From Sphingomonas sp. UNC305MFCol5.2 (GTDB lineage Bacteria > Pseudomonadota > Alphaproteobacteria > Sphingomonadales > Sphingomonadaceae), in the NCBI RefSeq assembly GCF_000712135.1, contig NZ_JOOE01000001.1, positions 372,001 through 436,000 of the forward strand: a stretch of DNA of 64,000 nucleotides. Direction: 5' to 3'. Below the pieces are notes generated by a model. It searched no databases. It was not told the DNA's origin and saw only the letters and a list, made by a program, of their open reading frames with translations. Positions within the stretch are counted from its first letter, which is position 1, and the number at the start of each line of letters is the position of its first letter. Below are positions 48,944 to 56,421 of the stretch, piece after piece. The position numbers were made by a program, and so were the translations under genes.

Positions 48944-50986
48944 TCACTCGGCAGCGATCAACTCGGGCTGTCCCTCGCTCGCGTCCGCTCGTTCCGCACC
49001 GGGATCACCGGCCTCGCCGCCGACGCCATAGCCGGCACCGCGCAAAGCCTTTGGCAGCCATCCGGTCCCGGCGAGCAACGATTCGGCCTCGTCAGCCATG
49101 TCCGCTTTGCGCAGGCCAGCGATACGGTCGGCGGCCGCGTCCCCTTTGGCTTCGCGCACCGCCTCGAGGATGCGGGGCTTGGGCACCTTGCCGAGATAGG
49201 AATCGACCGTCGGCACCCAGCCCGCGGCGGCCATGTCGAGCCCGACCGTCTCGGCGATGCGGGCCGCCTGATCGAGCCGCCGCTCGAGCATGGACGCGGA
49301 GATTCGCCCGTCGCCATAGCGGCTGACCTGCTCGATCTGGGCATTGAGGCTCAGCGATGCGCAATGCGCGAACAGTTCGAGAAGCTCGGCAACTTCCATC
49401 GTCGAGAGCCTCGCCCAAAGGTCGCGATCGTCGTCGGGAAGGCGCGACGCCCATTCGGCATGCCGCGCATCGATCGCCTGGGCCGGGGCGGTATCGGCGA
49501 GCCCCGGGGGCTGGGCAGCGAGACCGGGACGGCGCAGGACCACCTCGATACAGGCGTCGCCTGCGGGCACGTAGAAACAGGCCAGGCAGAAGCTGTGCAC
49601 GACCGCCCGCAAGGCAGTAACCGGATACCGGGCAAGCGCATCGCGCAGCGCGACCGTGCGCGCGGCGGAGAGCTCGCCGAGCAGCCGGTCGGACAGCGGA
49701 CGCAGCGGATCGTCATCCTCGACTGGCTCGGGATCCGTGCCGTCCTGGGAGGCTTGCGGCGCTTCTCCCGCTTCGGCATCGGCCCCCTCGCCTGCCTCGG
49801 CCTCCGGCGCCGGCTCGTCCTCGGGCCGGACGAAGCCGCGCTGTACGACCAGGCTGCCGGCGCTGCTGATCGAGACAAACACACCGGCCCGGGCCACTTC
49901 CTGAGGGTCGTAGATCAACGGCCGGTTCTCGAAGACTTCCAGCGCCGACTCGATCTCGCCGAGGCGGGAATCGACCTCCCCGGGCAGTTCGGGGGCGTCG
50001 GACCATTCGGCCTCGAGCGCCTCCTGCTCCTGGCGAAGCGCTTCCCATTCGGCCTCTTGCGTCTCATCGAGCGGGGCGTGCGTGCCCTGCAGCAGACGCA
50101 TGTCCAGATGATGACCATAAGGAAATTCGGGCGCGGCCTCGATCCATTTCCAGCCCTCGGCGGTGATTGCCTGCGCTTCGGTGGCGAACCGTTCGCCGAC
50201 GAGCCGGTCGAGCAATGCAGGATCCTGCAGCCAGCCACCATGGCTGTCGTCGAACAGGTCGCGCAACACCGCGCCGCCCGCCGCCTCATAGGCTTCGATG
50301 CCCACGAACCGGGCACGGCGATCCGCGGCGCGTACGGCGCCCTCGGTCAGCATCCGCCGGATCGTCGCCGGATCCCTCGACCAGCCCGCCGTGACTGCAT
50401 TCCAGACCTGTTCCTGCCGTTCGTGGTCGCCGGTGACGGTAAAGGCCATCAGCTGCTCGAGCGACAAGCCATCCTCGGCATAGAGGTCGAGCAGCACCGG
50501 GCTGACGCTGGCGAGGCGCAGCCGCTGCCGCACGACGGCCGGCGTTACGAAGAAGCGTGCGGCGATATCCTCCTCGGGCTGGCCTGCCTCGCGCATCGCG
50601 CGGAAGGCGCGGAACTGATCGAGCGGATGCAGCGGCTCGCGCTGGCTATTCTCTGCAAGCGAGTCCGAAGCTGCGCTGTCGGGCGCGTCGGCGGGTTTGA
50701 CGATGCAGGGCACGCGTGTGGTCCTGGACATCCGTTTGGTCGAAACCAGCAGCGCCAGCGCGCGGTAGCGCCGCCCGCCAGCGGGCACCTCATAGTTGCC
50801 GGTCTCCGCGCCGTCGGCGTCGTGCAGCGGGCGAACGCTCAGCGAGTGAAGCAGGCCGCGGCGCGCAATGTCCTCCGCAAGCATCTCGATCGAACAGCCG
50901 GCCTTGACGCGCCGGACATTGGCCTGGCTGAGGACAAGCCGGTTGAAGGGAATGCCTTCGGCCTGGCGCAACTGAATCCTGGTCAT
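48944..50986 (-). CDS. ParB/RepB/Spo0J family protein, large ICE type
   Basis: A 680-residue protein with a ParB nuclease/CTPase-like N-terminal domain (about 5-120: LVLSQANVRRVKAG, LLHSLSVRPL, YEVPAGGRRYRALALL, DSLAENSQREPLHPLDQFRAF) and a HTH-like segment (about 125-190). A long acidic linker (about 385-440) and a C-terminal part follow. Such large ParB proteins are typical of ICEs and plasmids of alphaproteobacteria; no parA gene is adjacent. ATG 50986 is used; a frame to 51013 adds 9 residues. Confidence 0.9.
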   Translation of the reverse strand: MTRIQLRQAEGIPFNRLVLSQANVRRVKAGCSIEMLAEDIARRGLLHSLSVRPLHDADGAETGNYEVPAGGRRYRALALLVSTKRMSRTTRVPCIVKPADAPDSAASDSLAENSQREPLHPLDQFRAFRAMREAGQPEEDIAARFFVTPAVVRQRLRLASVSPVLLDLYAEDGLSLEQLMAFTVTGDHERQEQVWNAVTAGWSRDPATIRRMLTEGAVRAADRRARFVGIEAYEAAGGAVLRDLFDDSHGGWLQDPALLDRLVGERFATEAQAITAEGWKWIEAAPEFPYGHHLDMRLLQGTHAPLDETQEAEWEALRQEQEALEAEWSDAPELPGEVDSRLGEIESALEVFENRPLIYDPQEVARAGVFVSISSAGSLVVQRGFVRPEDEPAPEAEAGEGADAEAGEAPQASQDGTDPEPVEDDDPLRPLSDRLLGELSAARTVALRDALARYPVTALRAVVHSFCLACFYVPAGDACIEVVLRRPGLAAQPPGLADTAPAQAIDARHAEWASRLPDDDRDLWARLSTMEVAELLELFAHCASLSLNAQIEQVSRYGDGRISASMLERRLDQAARIAETVGLDMAAAGWVPTVDSYLGKVPKPRILEAVREAKGDAAADRIAGLRKADMADEAESLLAGTGWLPKALRGAGYGVGGEAGDPGAERADASEGQPELIAAE

Positions 50987-50995
50987 GGGACTTCT

Positions 50996-51042
50996 CCATG
51001 ACGGGCCCGGCAAGCTCTCTCGCCAGTCTCAACCCGTCATGG
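50996..51042. repeat. Inverted repeat between ardC and parB
   Basis: Ten-base arms CCATGACGGG (50996-51005) and CCCGTCATGG (51033-51042) enclose 27 bases and include the ardC stop codon. The repeat lies in the parB leader region and may be an attenuating hairpin or an operator. Confidence 0.6.
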
Positions 51043-51975
51043 ACCTCCTGCTTCCTCTTCCTCTGCGCCGGCGCCCGCACCCTGAACATCAAAGGCCAGC
51101 AGGAACGCCGCCGCCCGGGATGCCGCGCTCGCGGCGCGGACAATCGCCCGGCTATCCTGGCGGAGGACCGCGAGCCAGGAAGCAAGATAGTCGGCATGCC
51201 GCACGGTCGGCTCGATGCCGAGTGCGGCACAAAGGAATGCGCCGGCCATTTCGGCGACGAGCTCCTCGCGCGCATAACCCGCCGATCCGAACGGGCCACG
51301 CTGGTCGCGATCGAGCCGGGACTTGTGACCGGTCCAATGAGCGAGCTCGTGCAGCGCAGTGCGGTGCCAGTTCACGGAATCGAAAAACGCCTCGGGCGGG
51401 GGCACCATGACGAGATCGTCGATCGGCGCATAAAAGGCGCAGTCGCCGCCGATCCGCAGGCGGGCGCCACTCGCCGCAATCAGCGCCCCGATCCGTGGAA
51501 GTATGAGATCGAGACGCGGAGCGGGTGGCGCTCCGCCCTCCGAGAGGGCACCGGCATCTGGAGGCAGCCCTTCGCATTGGGCGACATTGAAGAGCGTGAA
51601 CCGCTTGAGAAACGGCACCGGAACCGGCTCGCCGCCGCTGGCACGTGCCCGCTCCCTTTCGCGCTCGGGCACGAACCTGTCGGCGAACACGACCATCGTC
51701 CCGTGCGCGCCTTTGCGGACATTGCCGCCGAGCTGCATGGCCTGGCGGAAGGTCAGCCAGCGCTGCGCGGGGAAGCCGTGGTCCATCGCCGCCGCCCAAA
51801 GGAGAAGGATGTTGATGCCCGAATAAGGCCGCCCCGTCGCGGCATTGCGGGGCAAACCGGGGGGCGCGGCCGCCGAGGCCCAGGGCTGGACCCAGGGCAC
51901 GGTGCCGGCCTCCAGCTCGGCAACGATGCGGCTGGTGATCTGCGTGTAAAGACCCTCGCGGGAAGCACTGGCCAT
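51037..51975 (-). CDS. ArdC-like antirestriction protein (ssDNA-binding and zincin domains)
   Basis: A 312-residue protein related to ArdC, which binds incoming single-stranded DNA and protects it from restriction. The N-terminal ArdC/DUF1738 domain (about 5-130) shows VPWVQPWAS, PYSGINILLLW and LTFRQAMQLGGNVRKGAHG. A zinc-metallopeptidase-like C-terminal domain follows with HELAHWTGHKSRLDRD. The start at 51975 is preferred to a frame to 52020. Typical of conjugative elements. Confidence 0.9.
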   Translation of the reverse strand: MASASREGLYTQITSRIVAELEAGTVPWVQPWASAAAPPGLPRNAATGRPYSGINILLLWAAAMDHGFPAQRWLTFRQAMQLGGNVRKGAHGTMVVFADRFVPERERERARASGGEPVPVPFLKRFTLFNVAQCEGLPPDAGALSEGGAPPAPRLDLILPRIGALIAASGARLRIGGDCAFYAPIDDLVMVPPPEAFFDSVNWHRTALHELAHWTGHKSRLDRDQRGPFGSAGYAREELVAEMAGAFLCAALGIEPTVRHADYLASWLAVLRQDSRAIVRAASAASRAAAFLLAFDVQGAGAGAEEEEAGGP

Positions 51976-52092
51976 GGCTGGTCTCCTGGACCAGCGGCGA
52001 AGAGACACTCTCCCCGGCATCTCGCCGGTCCACAGGAGCCGGCGCCGCCCACGGACTCCAGCCCCGGGCGTCCGCGTCCGCCGAACCGGGAC

Positions 52093-52689
52093 CTAACTGC
52101 GGGGATCGCGCAGCAGCCGGCGCCAATTCCCGCGCACTGTCGCGCGCGCCGCGCGCAGCAGCCGCTTCACCCTTGAGCGCAAATAGTCGGATGGCCCCTG
52201 CCAGTCGCTATCGGCACGCGGGCTGCCCAGAAGCAGCGCGGCGATCTCGCGCTGGCCGGCACCAGCGCAATGTGCGTCCCATGCGCGAAGCGTCAGGATG
52301 GCCCGGTCGACCCGCGGGTCGCGGGGGAAGAGCTGCCGCGGCATGCGGCCGAGTCTGTGAAAGGCGACGAGGCGCCGCAAGGTCAGCAGCGGCGCGTCCA
52401 GAGCGGTCAGGCCTTCGAATCGGATGCGGAGCCGCACCGGCCCGGCGAGGAGCGTACCCTGCCGGATTTCCAGCCGCAAATTGTGCAGACCATCGGACAA
52501 GAGCAGTTGCTCGCCCGGATCCTCCCCGAGCAGCACGGCGGAAAAACACCCCATGCGCATCAGATCGCGATCGTCGGTCGCGCCAGGCACGGCCTCGCAA
52601 GGGAGAACGTGCGGGTCGGCGCTACATCCAAAGAAGATGCGCGCTTCGCTGGCCGGAAGGGCCGGATTCTCGGCGAAAGAGCAACCCTC
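52093..52689 (-). CDS. fseA: DUF2285 part of a split FseA-like excision activator (C-terminal frame)
   Basis: C-terminal frame, about 198 residues from the inferred shift point to the stop. It contains DUF2285 (LRRLVAFHRLGRMPRQLFPRDPRVDRAILTLRAWDAHCAGAGQREIAALL then RLLRAARA-type helix), a DNA-binding family of ICE regulators. The frame is open back to 52833 but has no good start before an internal ATG at 52560. Homologues carry this domain fused to the N-terminal part found in the other frame at 52622-52879; joining requires a +1 shift. The exact shift point is uncertain (about 52680-52700). Confidence 0.75.
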   Translation of the reverse strand, partial: EGCSFAENPALPASEARIFFGCSADPHVLPCEAVPGATDDRDLMRMGCFSAVLLGEDPGEQLLLSDGLHNLRLEIRQGTLLAGPVRLRIRFEGLTALDAPLLTLRRLVAFHRLGRMPRQLFPRDPRVDRAILTLRAWDAHCAGAGQREIAALLLGSPRADSDWQGPSDYLRSRVKRLLRAARATVRGNWRRLLRDPRS

Positions 52690-52879
52690 GTGCGGGATCG
52701 CCCGGCGTCTGCGGCAACACGATCGCGCGCGCCTCGCGCGCGACCGGTCCGGTTGCGATCCCCTCATATTCCGGATCGCGGCGCAGCCATTCCCATGCCC
52801 AGCCAGTACGATCGAGCCGGGCCATCCACGCATACGCCGCGGGATCAGCGCCGTCAGGCGTTCGCGGGGTACACGCCAT
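52622..52879 (-). CDS. fseA: N-terminal part of a split FseA-like excision activator (DUF6499-like frame)
   Basis: N-terminal frame. From ATG 52879 it reads DPAAYAWMARLDRTGWAWEWLRRDPEYEG, the hallmark of the DUF6499-like transcriptional-regulator N-terminus. It stays sensible to about LPQTPGDPARG near 52685, then runs into meaningless sequence to a stop at 52622. The region 52879-52093 is 787 bases, one more than 262 codons, so a +1 shift gives one 261-residue protein. In ICEMlSymR7A the equivalent msi172/msi171 pair is joined by programmed +1 frameshifting; here that is inferred. Confidence 0.75.
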   Translation of the reverse strand: MACTPRTPDGADPAAYAWMARLDRTGWAWEWLRRDPEYEGIATGPVAREARAIVLPQTPGDPARGLLFRRESGPSGQRSAHLLWM

Positions 52880-52887
52880 GGTGACCC

Positions 52888-52954
52888 CGGGACAAACCGT
52901 TCCCGTCAAATGAAGAGAAAGATCGAGCGGGACAAATCATGGGCACGTTCCCTG
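52888..52954. promoter_or_regulatory. Repeated CGGGACAAA...CGTTCCC sites between fseA and luxR
   Basis: CGGGACAAA occurs at 52888-52896 and again at 52928-52936, 40 bases apart, each followed by CGTTCCC (52898-52904 and 52946-52952). The first copy forms an 18-base dyad (52888-52905). They lie directly before the fseA start, so they are likely operators of fseA. Confidence 0.5.
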
Positions 52955-52998
52955 AAAGCGAAGCGTCCAGAGAACATAAAAACGAGTCTGCCGCCTTC

Positions 52999-53025
52999 CC
53001 CCGAAAAGGGGATACCGATTTGGTA
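52999..53025. promoter_or_regulatory. Two short palindromes in the fseA-luxR divergent region
   Basis: CCCC-GAAAA-GGGG (52999-53011) and TACC-GATTT-GGTA (53013-53025) lie side by side in the middle of the divergent promoter region. Arms are only four bases, but the tandem position suggests protein-binding sites, for example for LuxR or an antiactivator system. Confidence 0.35.
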
Positions 53026-53134
53026 ATGTTGCAGCGCACAGGCGTTGGAAATACTTATGCCAAACTATTAGTCTATCCTCGTCTTGCGTAACGCGTGCCG
53101 GCGGGATCATGAGAGGTCCCCGCCGGGCGCACAA

Positions 53135-53941
53135 ATGGGACGACGCGCGGGCAAAGCGGACTGGAAGACGCCCCTGCGGTCGCGGCAGGCTGAGATGCAC
53201 AGACTATTGTTGGCGCAGGAGTTCGAGCACCGGACCAAAGATCTCAAAGCGGTTGCTGATCTGGAAGATGTCCTCGGCGAAGCGTGCAGCGCCATGGGCT
53301 TCCGCTATTTCGCGCTGATGCACCATGTCGACACGGCGGAGGGTCCGGGCCCTTCCTTGCGTCTGCACAATTATCCGCTCTCCTTTTCGAGCTGGTTCGA
53401 CGAGAACCGGTTCGGCCGCCTCGACCCGGTGCACCGCGCCTGCCACCGCACCACCAAGGGATTTCGGTGGGCCCATGTCCCTGCGATGATCCGGCTCGGG
53501 GGCACGGATTTCGAGATTCTCGAGCGCGCGCGCCGGGAGGGGATCGCCAACGGCTTCACCGTCCCGGCACATGTTCCCGGGGAATCGCGCGGCTCCTGCT
53601 CCTTCGCAGTGTCGGAAGCGGAGGATGTGCCGGACGACTGGCTGCCGGTCGCCCAGCTTATCGGCGTCTGCGCGTTCGAGACGGCGCGGCGCCTCATGCT
53701 TCCCGATGGTCCGAGCGGCGGGCCGCTGCGGCTGACCGCGCGCCAGCGCGACTGCGTGATCTGGGCGGCGCGGGGCAAGACGGACTGGGAAATCGGCAGG
53801 ATCCTCGGATTGAGCAAGGAGACGGTTCGCCAGCATCTCAAGCAAGCGCGCGAGCGTTATGGCATCCAGAAGCGCTCGCAGCTCGCGGTGCGCGCGCTCT
53901 ATGACGGCGTCATCTCGTTCGGCGAGGTGCTCGACAGCTGA
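53135..53941 (+). CDS. luxR: LuxR family AHL-responsive transcriptional regulator
   Basis: A 268-residue quorum-sensing regulator. The N-terminal autoinducer-binding domain (about 20-185) includes SSWFDENRFGRLDPVHRACHRTTKGFRW, with the conserved Trp/Tyr/Asp positions of AHL-binding proteins. The C-terminal GerE-type HTH follows (LTARQRDCVIWAARGKTDWEIGRILGLSKETVRQHLKQARERYG). ATG 53135 is chosen; ATG 53195 (20 residues shorter) and TTG 53084 are alternatives. It is divergent from the fseA frames and 75 bases before luxI, as in the TraR/TraI arrangement of QS-controlled ICEs. Confidence 0.9.
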   Translation: MGRRAGKADWKTPLRSRQAEMHRLLLAQEFEHRTKDLKAVADLEDVLGEACSAMGFRYFALMHHVDTAEGPGPSLRLHNYPLSFSSWFDENRFGRLDPVHRACHRTTKGFRWAHVPAMIRLGGTDFEILERARREGIANGFTVPAHVPGESRGSCSFAVSEAEDVPDDWLPVAQLIGVCAFETARRLMLPDGPSGGPLRLTARQRDCVIWAARGKTDWEIGRILGLSKETVRQHLKQARERYGIQKRSQLAVRALYDGVISFGEVLDS

Positions 53942-53952
53942 TCCCCCTTTTG

Positions 53953-53969
53953 CGGTATATGGCGTACCG
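53953..53969. promoter_or_regulatory. Dyad before luxI, possible lux-box
   Basis: CGGTA-TATGGCG-TACCG forms a 17-base dyad starting 12 bases after the luxR stop and 48 bases before the luxI start. The place is right for a LuxR-AHL operator, but the sequence is not a recognised lux-box. Confidence 0.35.
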
Positions 53970-54016
53970 GTTCGATCTGGTCTGCTTTTCGCCTTGGCAA
54001 CAAGGGAAGACGGACC

Positions 54017-54628
54017 ATGCATCTGTTGATCGGCCCTGGCGATTCCGCCGGCGAGGCCCAGGCGTTTCGGGCCATGTTCGCGGCGCGCAAGCGCGTCTTT
54101 ATCGACCTGCTCCAATGGGACGTCCCGGTCCTCGCCGGGCAGTATGAGATCGACCAGTTCGACGACCCCCACGCCACCTATCTGATCCTCACGGACACGG
54201 CCGGCGCGCATCTCGCTTCGGCCCGTCTGCTCGAGACCGAGCGCCCGCACATCCTCGACAGTATGTTCCCAGAGCTGTGCGCCGGGCCTATACCGCGGGG
54301 ACCGCGAATCCGCGAGATCACCCGCTTCTGTCTGGACCGGGACCTCAGCGCCGCCGAGCGCCGGCGCGTGCGCGATACGTTGGTGGCGGCACTCGCCGAT
54401 TACGCGCTGCTTACGGGCATCGACTCCTATACCGGCGTCGCCGAGCGCGGCTGGCTCGAGCAAATCCTCGGCTTTGGCTGGCGGTGCGCCCTGCTCGGCG
54501 AACCGGATCGCGCCGGCCTCGGCGCGCTGCAGATGTTCATCGACTCCGAGACGCCGGCGTTGCTGCGCGCTTCGGGACTCCTTCCCATGACGACACTGGC
54601 CGATGCCGGGCGTCGTAACGCCGCATGA
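54017..54628 (+). CDS. luxI: Acyl-homoserine-lactone synthase (LuxI family)
   Basis: Makes an N-acyl homoserine lactone signal from S-adenosylmethionine and an acyl-ACP. The 203-residue protein has the invariant residues at normal positions: Arg24, Phe28, Trp34, Asp46, Asp49, Arg70 and Glu100/Arg103 (REITRFCLD). The acyl chain length cannot be read from the sequence. It lies after luxR on the same strand, and phyH begins 11 bases after it. Confidence 0.95.
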   Translation: MHLLIGPGDSAGEAQAFRAMFAARKRVFIDLLQWDVPVLAGQYEIDQFDDPHATYLILTDTAGAHLASARLLETERPHILDSMFPELCAGPIPRGPRIREITRFCLDRDLSAAERRRVRDTLVAALADYALLTGIDSYTGVAERGWLEQILGFGWRCALLGEPDRAGLGALQMFIDSETPALLRASGLLPMTTLADAGRRNAA

Positions 54629-54639
54629 GGAGCAGATCC

Positions 54640-55527
54640 ATGGCCACGGCAATTTCGTGCGACGATTCCGTCGACCACTATGCCACCGCGCTTCGCGCGC
54701 ATGGCTATTGCATCGTCCCGCGGCTGCAGCCGGCCGGGACAGTCGCCGCGCTCGACGCCGACCTCCGCGGCGCTCTCGACAAGGCGCTCTTCTGCCGGGG
54801 CGATTTTTACGGCGAGCGGACGAAGCGGATCGGCAGCCTGCTGACGCGGTCGCCGCATGCCGCGGCCTTCGTGCAGCACGCACTGGTGCTCGGTATCGTC
54901 GAGCGGATCCTGGCGCCCTGGTGCGACACGATCCAGCTCAACCTCACGCAAGCGATCGCGATCCACCCGGGGGCGCCGCGGCAGTTCCCGCACCGCGATC
55001 AGGATATGTGGGCGAGTGCCAAGGGCGAGGTCGAATATCTCGTCAATGTGATGTGGCCCTTCACGCCCTATACCGAGGACAACGGCGCAACGCTGCTCTA
55101 TCCGGACAGCCATGGCGCCCGTGCGCTCGAGGAGGCCACGCCGTCGGCATGCTTTGCCGCCGAGCTCGATCCCGGCGATGCGCTGTTGTTCCTCGGCTCG
55201 ACGCTGCACGGCGCCGGCGCCAATCGGAGCAACGCGGTGCGCCGCGGCATGATCGTCAGCTATTGTCTGGGCTGGCTCAAGCCGTACGAGAATCAATGGC
55301 TCGCCTATCCACCCGCGGTCGCACGCAGCTTCCCGCCCGAGCTCGCCGGTCTGGTCGGCTATCGCCAGCATCGCCCCAATCTCGGCAATTATGAGGGGCA
55401 ATGTCCCTCGATCCTCTTGCAGGACCGGCTCCCCGAGCGCCTTGGCGCGATCGACGCGCTTCGTCCCGATCAGGCCGCGATGGCCGCCGACTATCGTGCG
55501 CGCGTCGCGCGGGACGAAGGCAGTTGA
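54640..55527 (+). CDS. Phytanoyl-CoA dioxygenase family protein (PhyH-like)
   Basis: Predicted Fe(II)/2-oxoglutarate-dependent hydroxylase of 295 residues. The iron site is visible as His118 and Asp120 (FPHRDQDMW) and distal His190 (STLHGAG); the following Arg residues (NRSNAVRRG) should hold 2-oxoglutarate. ATG 54640 has GAGGAG 7 bases before it, better than the ATG at 54625 that overlaps the luxI stop. Substrate is unknown: modification of the AHL, another metabolite, or the downstream lasso peptide are all possible. The luxR-luxI-phyH order is, as I remember, recurrent in sphingomonads. Confidence 0.88.
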   Translation: MATAISCDDSVDHYATALRAHGYCIVPRLQPAGTVAALDADLRGALDKALFCRGDFYGERTKRIGSLLTRSPHAAAFVQHALVLGIVERILAPWCDTIQLNLTQAIAIHPGAPRQFPHRDQDMWASAKGEVEYLVNVMWPFTPYTEDNGATLLYPDSHGARALEEATPSACFAAELDPGDALLFLGSTLHGAGANRSNAVRRGMIVSYCLGWLKPYENQWLAYPPAVARSFPPELAGLVGYRQHRPNLGNYEGQCPSILLQDRLPERLGAIDALRPDQAAMAADYRARVARDEGS

Positions 55528-55535
55528 GGCTGGTG

Positions 55536-56129
55536 ATGAACGCGGCTCCGGTCTTTGATCGCGTCTATGGCGGGCTGAAGCAGTTGCTGCGCCGGGGCGC
55601 GATCCTGCCGGGAACCCGGATCGATCCCGCCGGCCATGCAGCCCAGCTCGCGGCCAGCATCACCCCGGTGCGCGACGCGCTCCACCGCCTCGCCGGCGAG
55701 GACATGCTCGTCACGACCAGCGACGGATTTCAGGTTCCGATCCTGAGCGAACCCGACCTGCGCGACCTCTATGACTGGAGCTATCAGCTCGTGCTGCTCG
55801 CGCTTCGGACCAGCCGCCGCACCCACGCGGCGTTTCTGCCGGAGCCGCCGCTCCACGCGCATCTCGCCGAAATCACCGAAGCGCTGTTCGCCGCCATCGC
55901 CGCGGCGGCACCCAACCGTGAGCTGCACCGCGCCGTCGCCGCCGCCAATGACCGGCTGCATGCGGCACGCCGGGCCGAGGCGCTGGTGCTCGCCGATCTG
56001 GGCGAGGAGCTGGCCGACCTGCTCGATGCCGACCTGCGCCGGTTGCGCACGTTGCTCGGCAGCTATCATCGCCGGCGGATCGCCGCAGTCCCCGAGATCC
56101 TGCGCGCGCGCTACCGCGCCCTCGATTGA
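55536..56129 (+). CDS. GntR family transcriptional regulator
   Basis: A 197-residue regulator with an N-terminal GntR winged helix (FDRVYGGLKQLLRRGAILPGTRID, then SITPVRDALHRLAGEDMLVT) and a helical effector domain similar to the FCD type. GAGG precedes ATG 55536 at normal distance; the phyH stop lies 8 bases before it, so it is probably in the luxI-phyH transcript. Position directly before the lasso precursor suggests that it controls that cluster. Confidence 0.88.
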   Translation: MNAAPVFDRVYGGLKQLLRRGAILPGTRIDPAGHAAQLAASITPVRDALHRLAGEDMLVTTSDGFQVPILSEPDLRDLYDWSYQLVLLALRTSRRTHAAFLPEPPLHAHLAEITEALFAAIAAAAPNRELHRAVAAANDRLHAARRAEALVLADLGEELADLLDADLRRLRTLLGSYHRRRIAAVPEILRARYRALD

Positions 56130-56248
56130 TGCTGCACCGCAGCACTCCAAACATTCTGCATATTTTCAACGTATAAACTTCGGATACGCGTTCGGGAGGC
56201 GGATTCTTGGGCTGTCGCGATTCCAACGCGACGGACAAGGAGACGATC
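56130..56248 (+). promoter_or_regulatory. Leader region of the lasso peptide precursor
   Basis: This interval holds a small hairpin right after the gntR stop (TGCTGC-ACC-GCAGCA, 56130-56144), an A/T-richer stretch with TATAAA at 56172-56177 as a possible -10, a second hairpin GTCGCG-ATTCCAA-CGCGAC (56214-56232) and a strong AAGGAG site (56237-56242) six bases before the precursor ATG. It could give the precursor its own promoter and high translation. Confidence 0.45.
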
Positions 56249-56374
56249 ATGACCATCCAGGACCAACTGATCGACCTCGGCGCGGCAACCGCCGAAACCC
56301 AGGGCTTCCCGATCCCCGAGACCGACATCGTCGGCGTGGGCCTTCTGGCGGCCGGTCTTTCCGACGAGGATTGA
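56249..56374 (+). CDS. Lasso peptide precursor
   Basis: A 41-residue peptide. The leader has the LIDLGAATAETQ pattern (L-x-x-L-G-x-A, then Thr at position -2), which is the RRE-binding and cleavage signature of proteobacterial lasso leaders. The predicted 23-residue core begins GFPIPETD and ends GLSDED. Gly1 and Asp8 can form the 8-residue macrolactam. The acidic GLSD end resembles the sphingonodin group as I remember it. The tail has no Phe, Trp, Tyr, His, Lys or Arg to act as a plug. AAGGAG precedes ATG 56249. Confidence 0.9.
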   Translation: MTIQDQLIDLGAATAETQGFPIPETDIVGVGLLAAGLSDED

Positions 56375-56421
56375 CGCAATCGGCGCCGGCGGCCCTGTGC
56401 CGTCGGCGCCTCGCGCGCGTC

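Noticed and set aside
46931..51001. A 1356-codon open frame on the plus strand
   Set aside because: It is antisense to rdfS, DUF736, DUF2493 and parB, all of which have clear domains. Its translation is Arg/Gly/Asp-rich without motifs, a common effect of high GC content.
52937..53200. Small minus-strand gene in the fseA-luxR interval
   Set aside because: It overlaps the luxR start, has no recognisable domain and no ribosome site; the region is better explained as regulatory.
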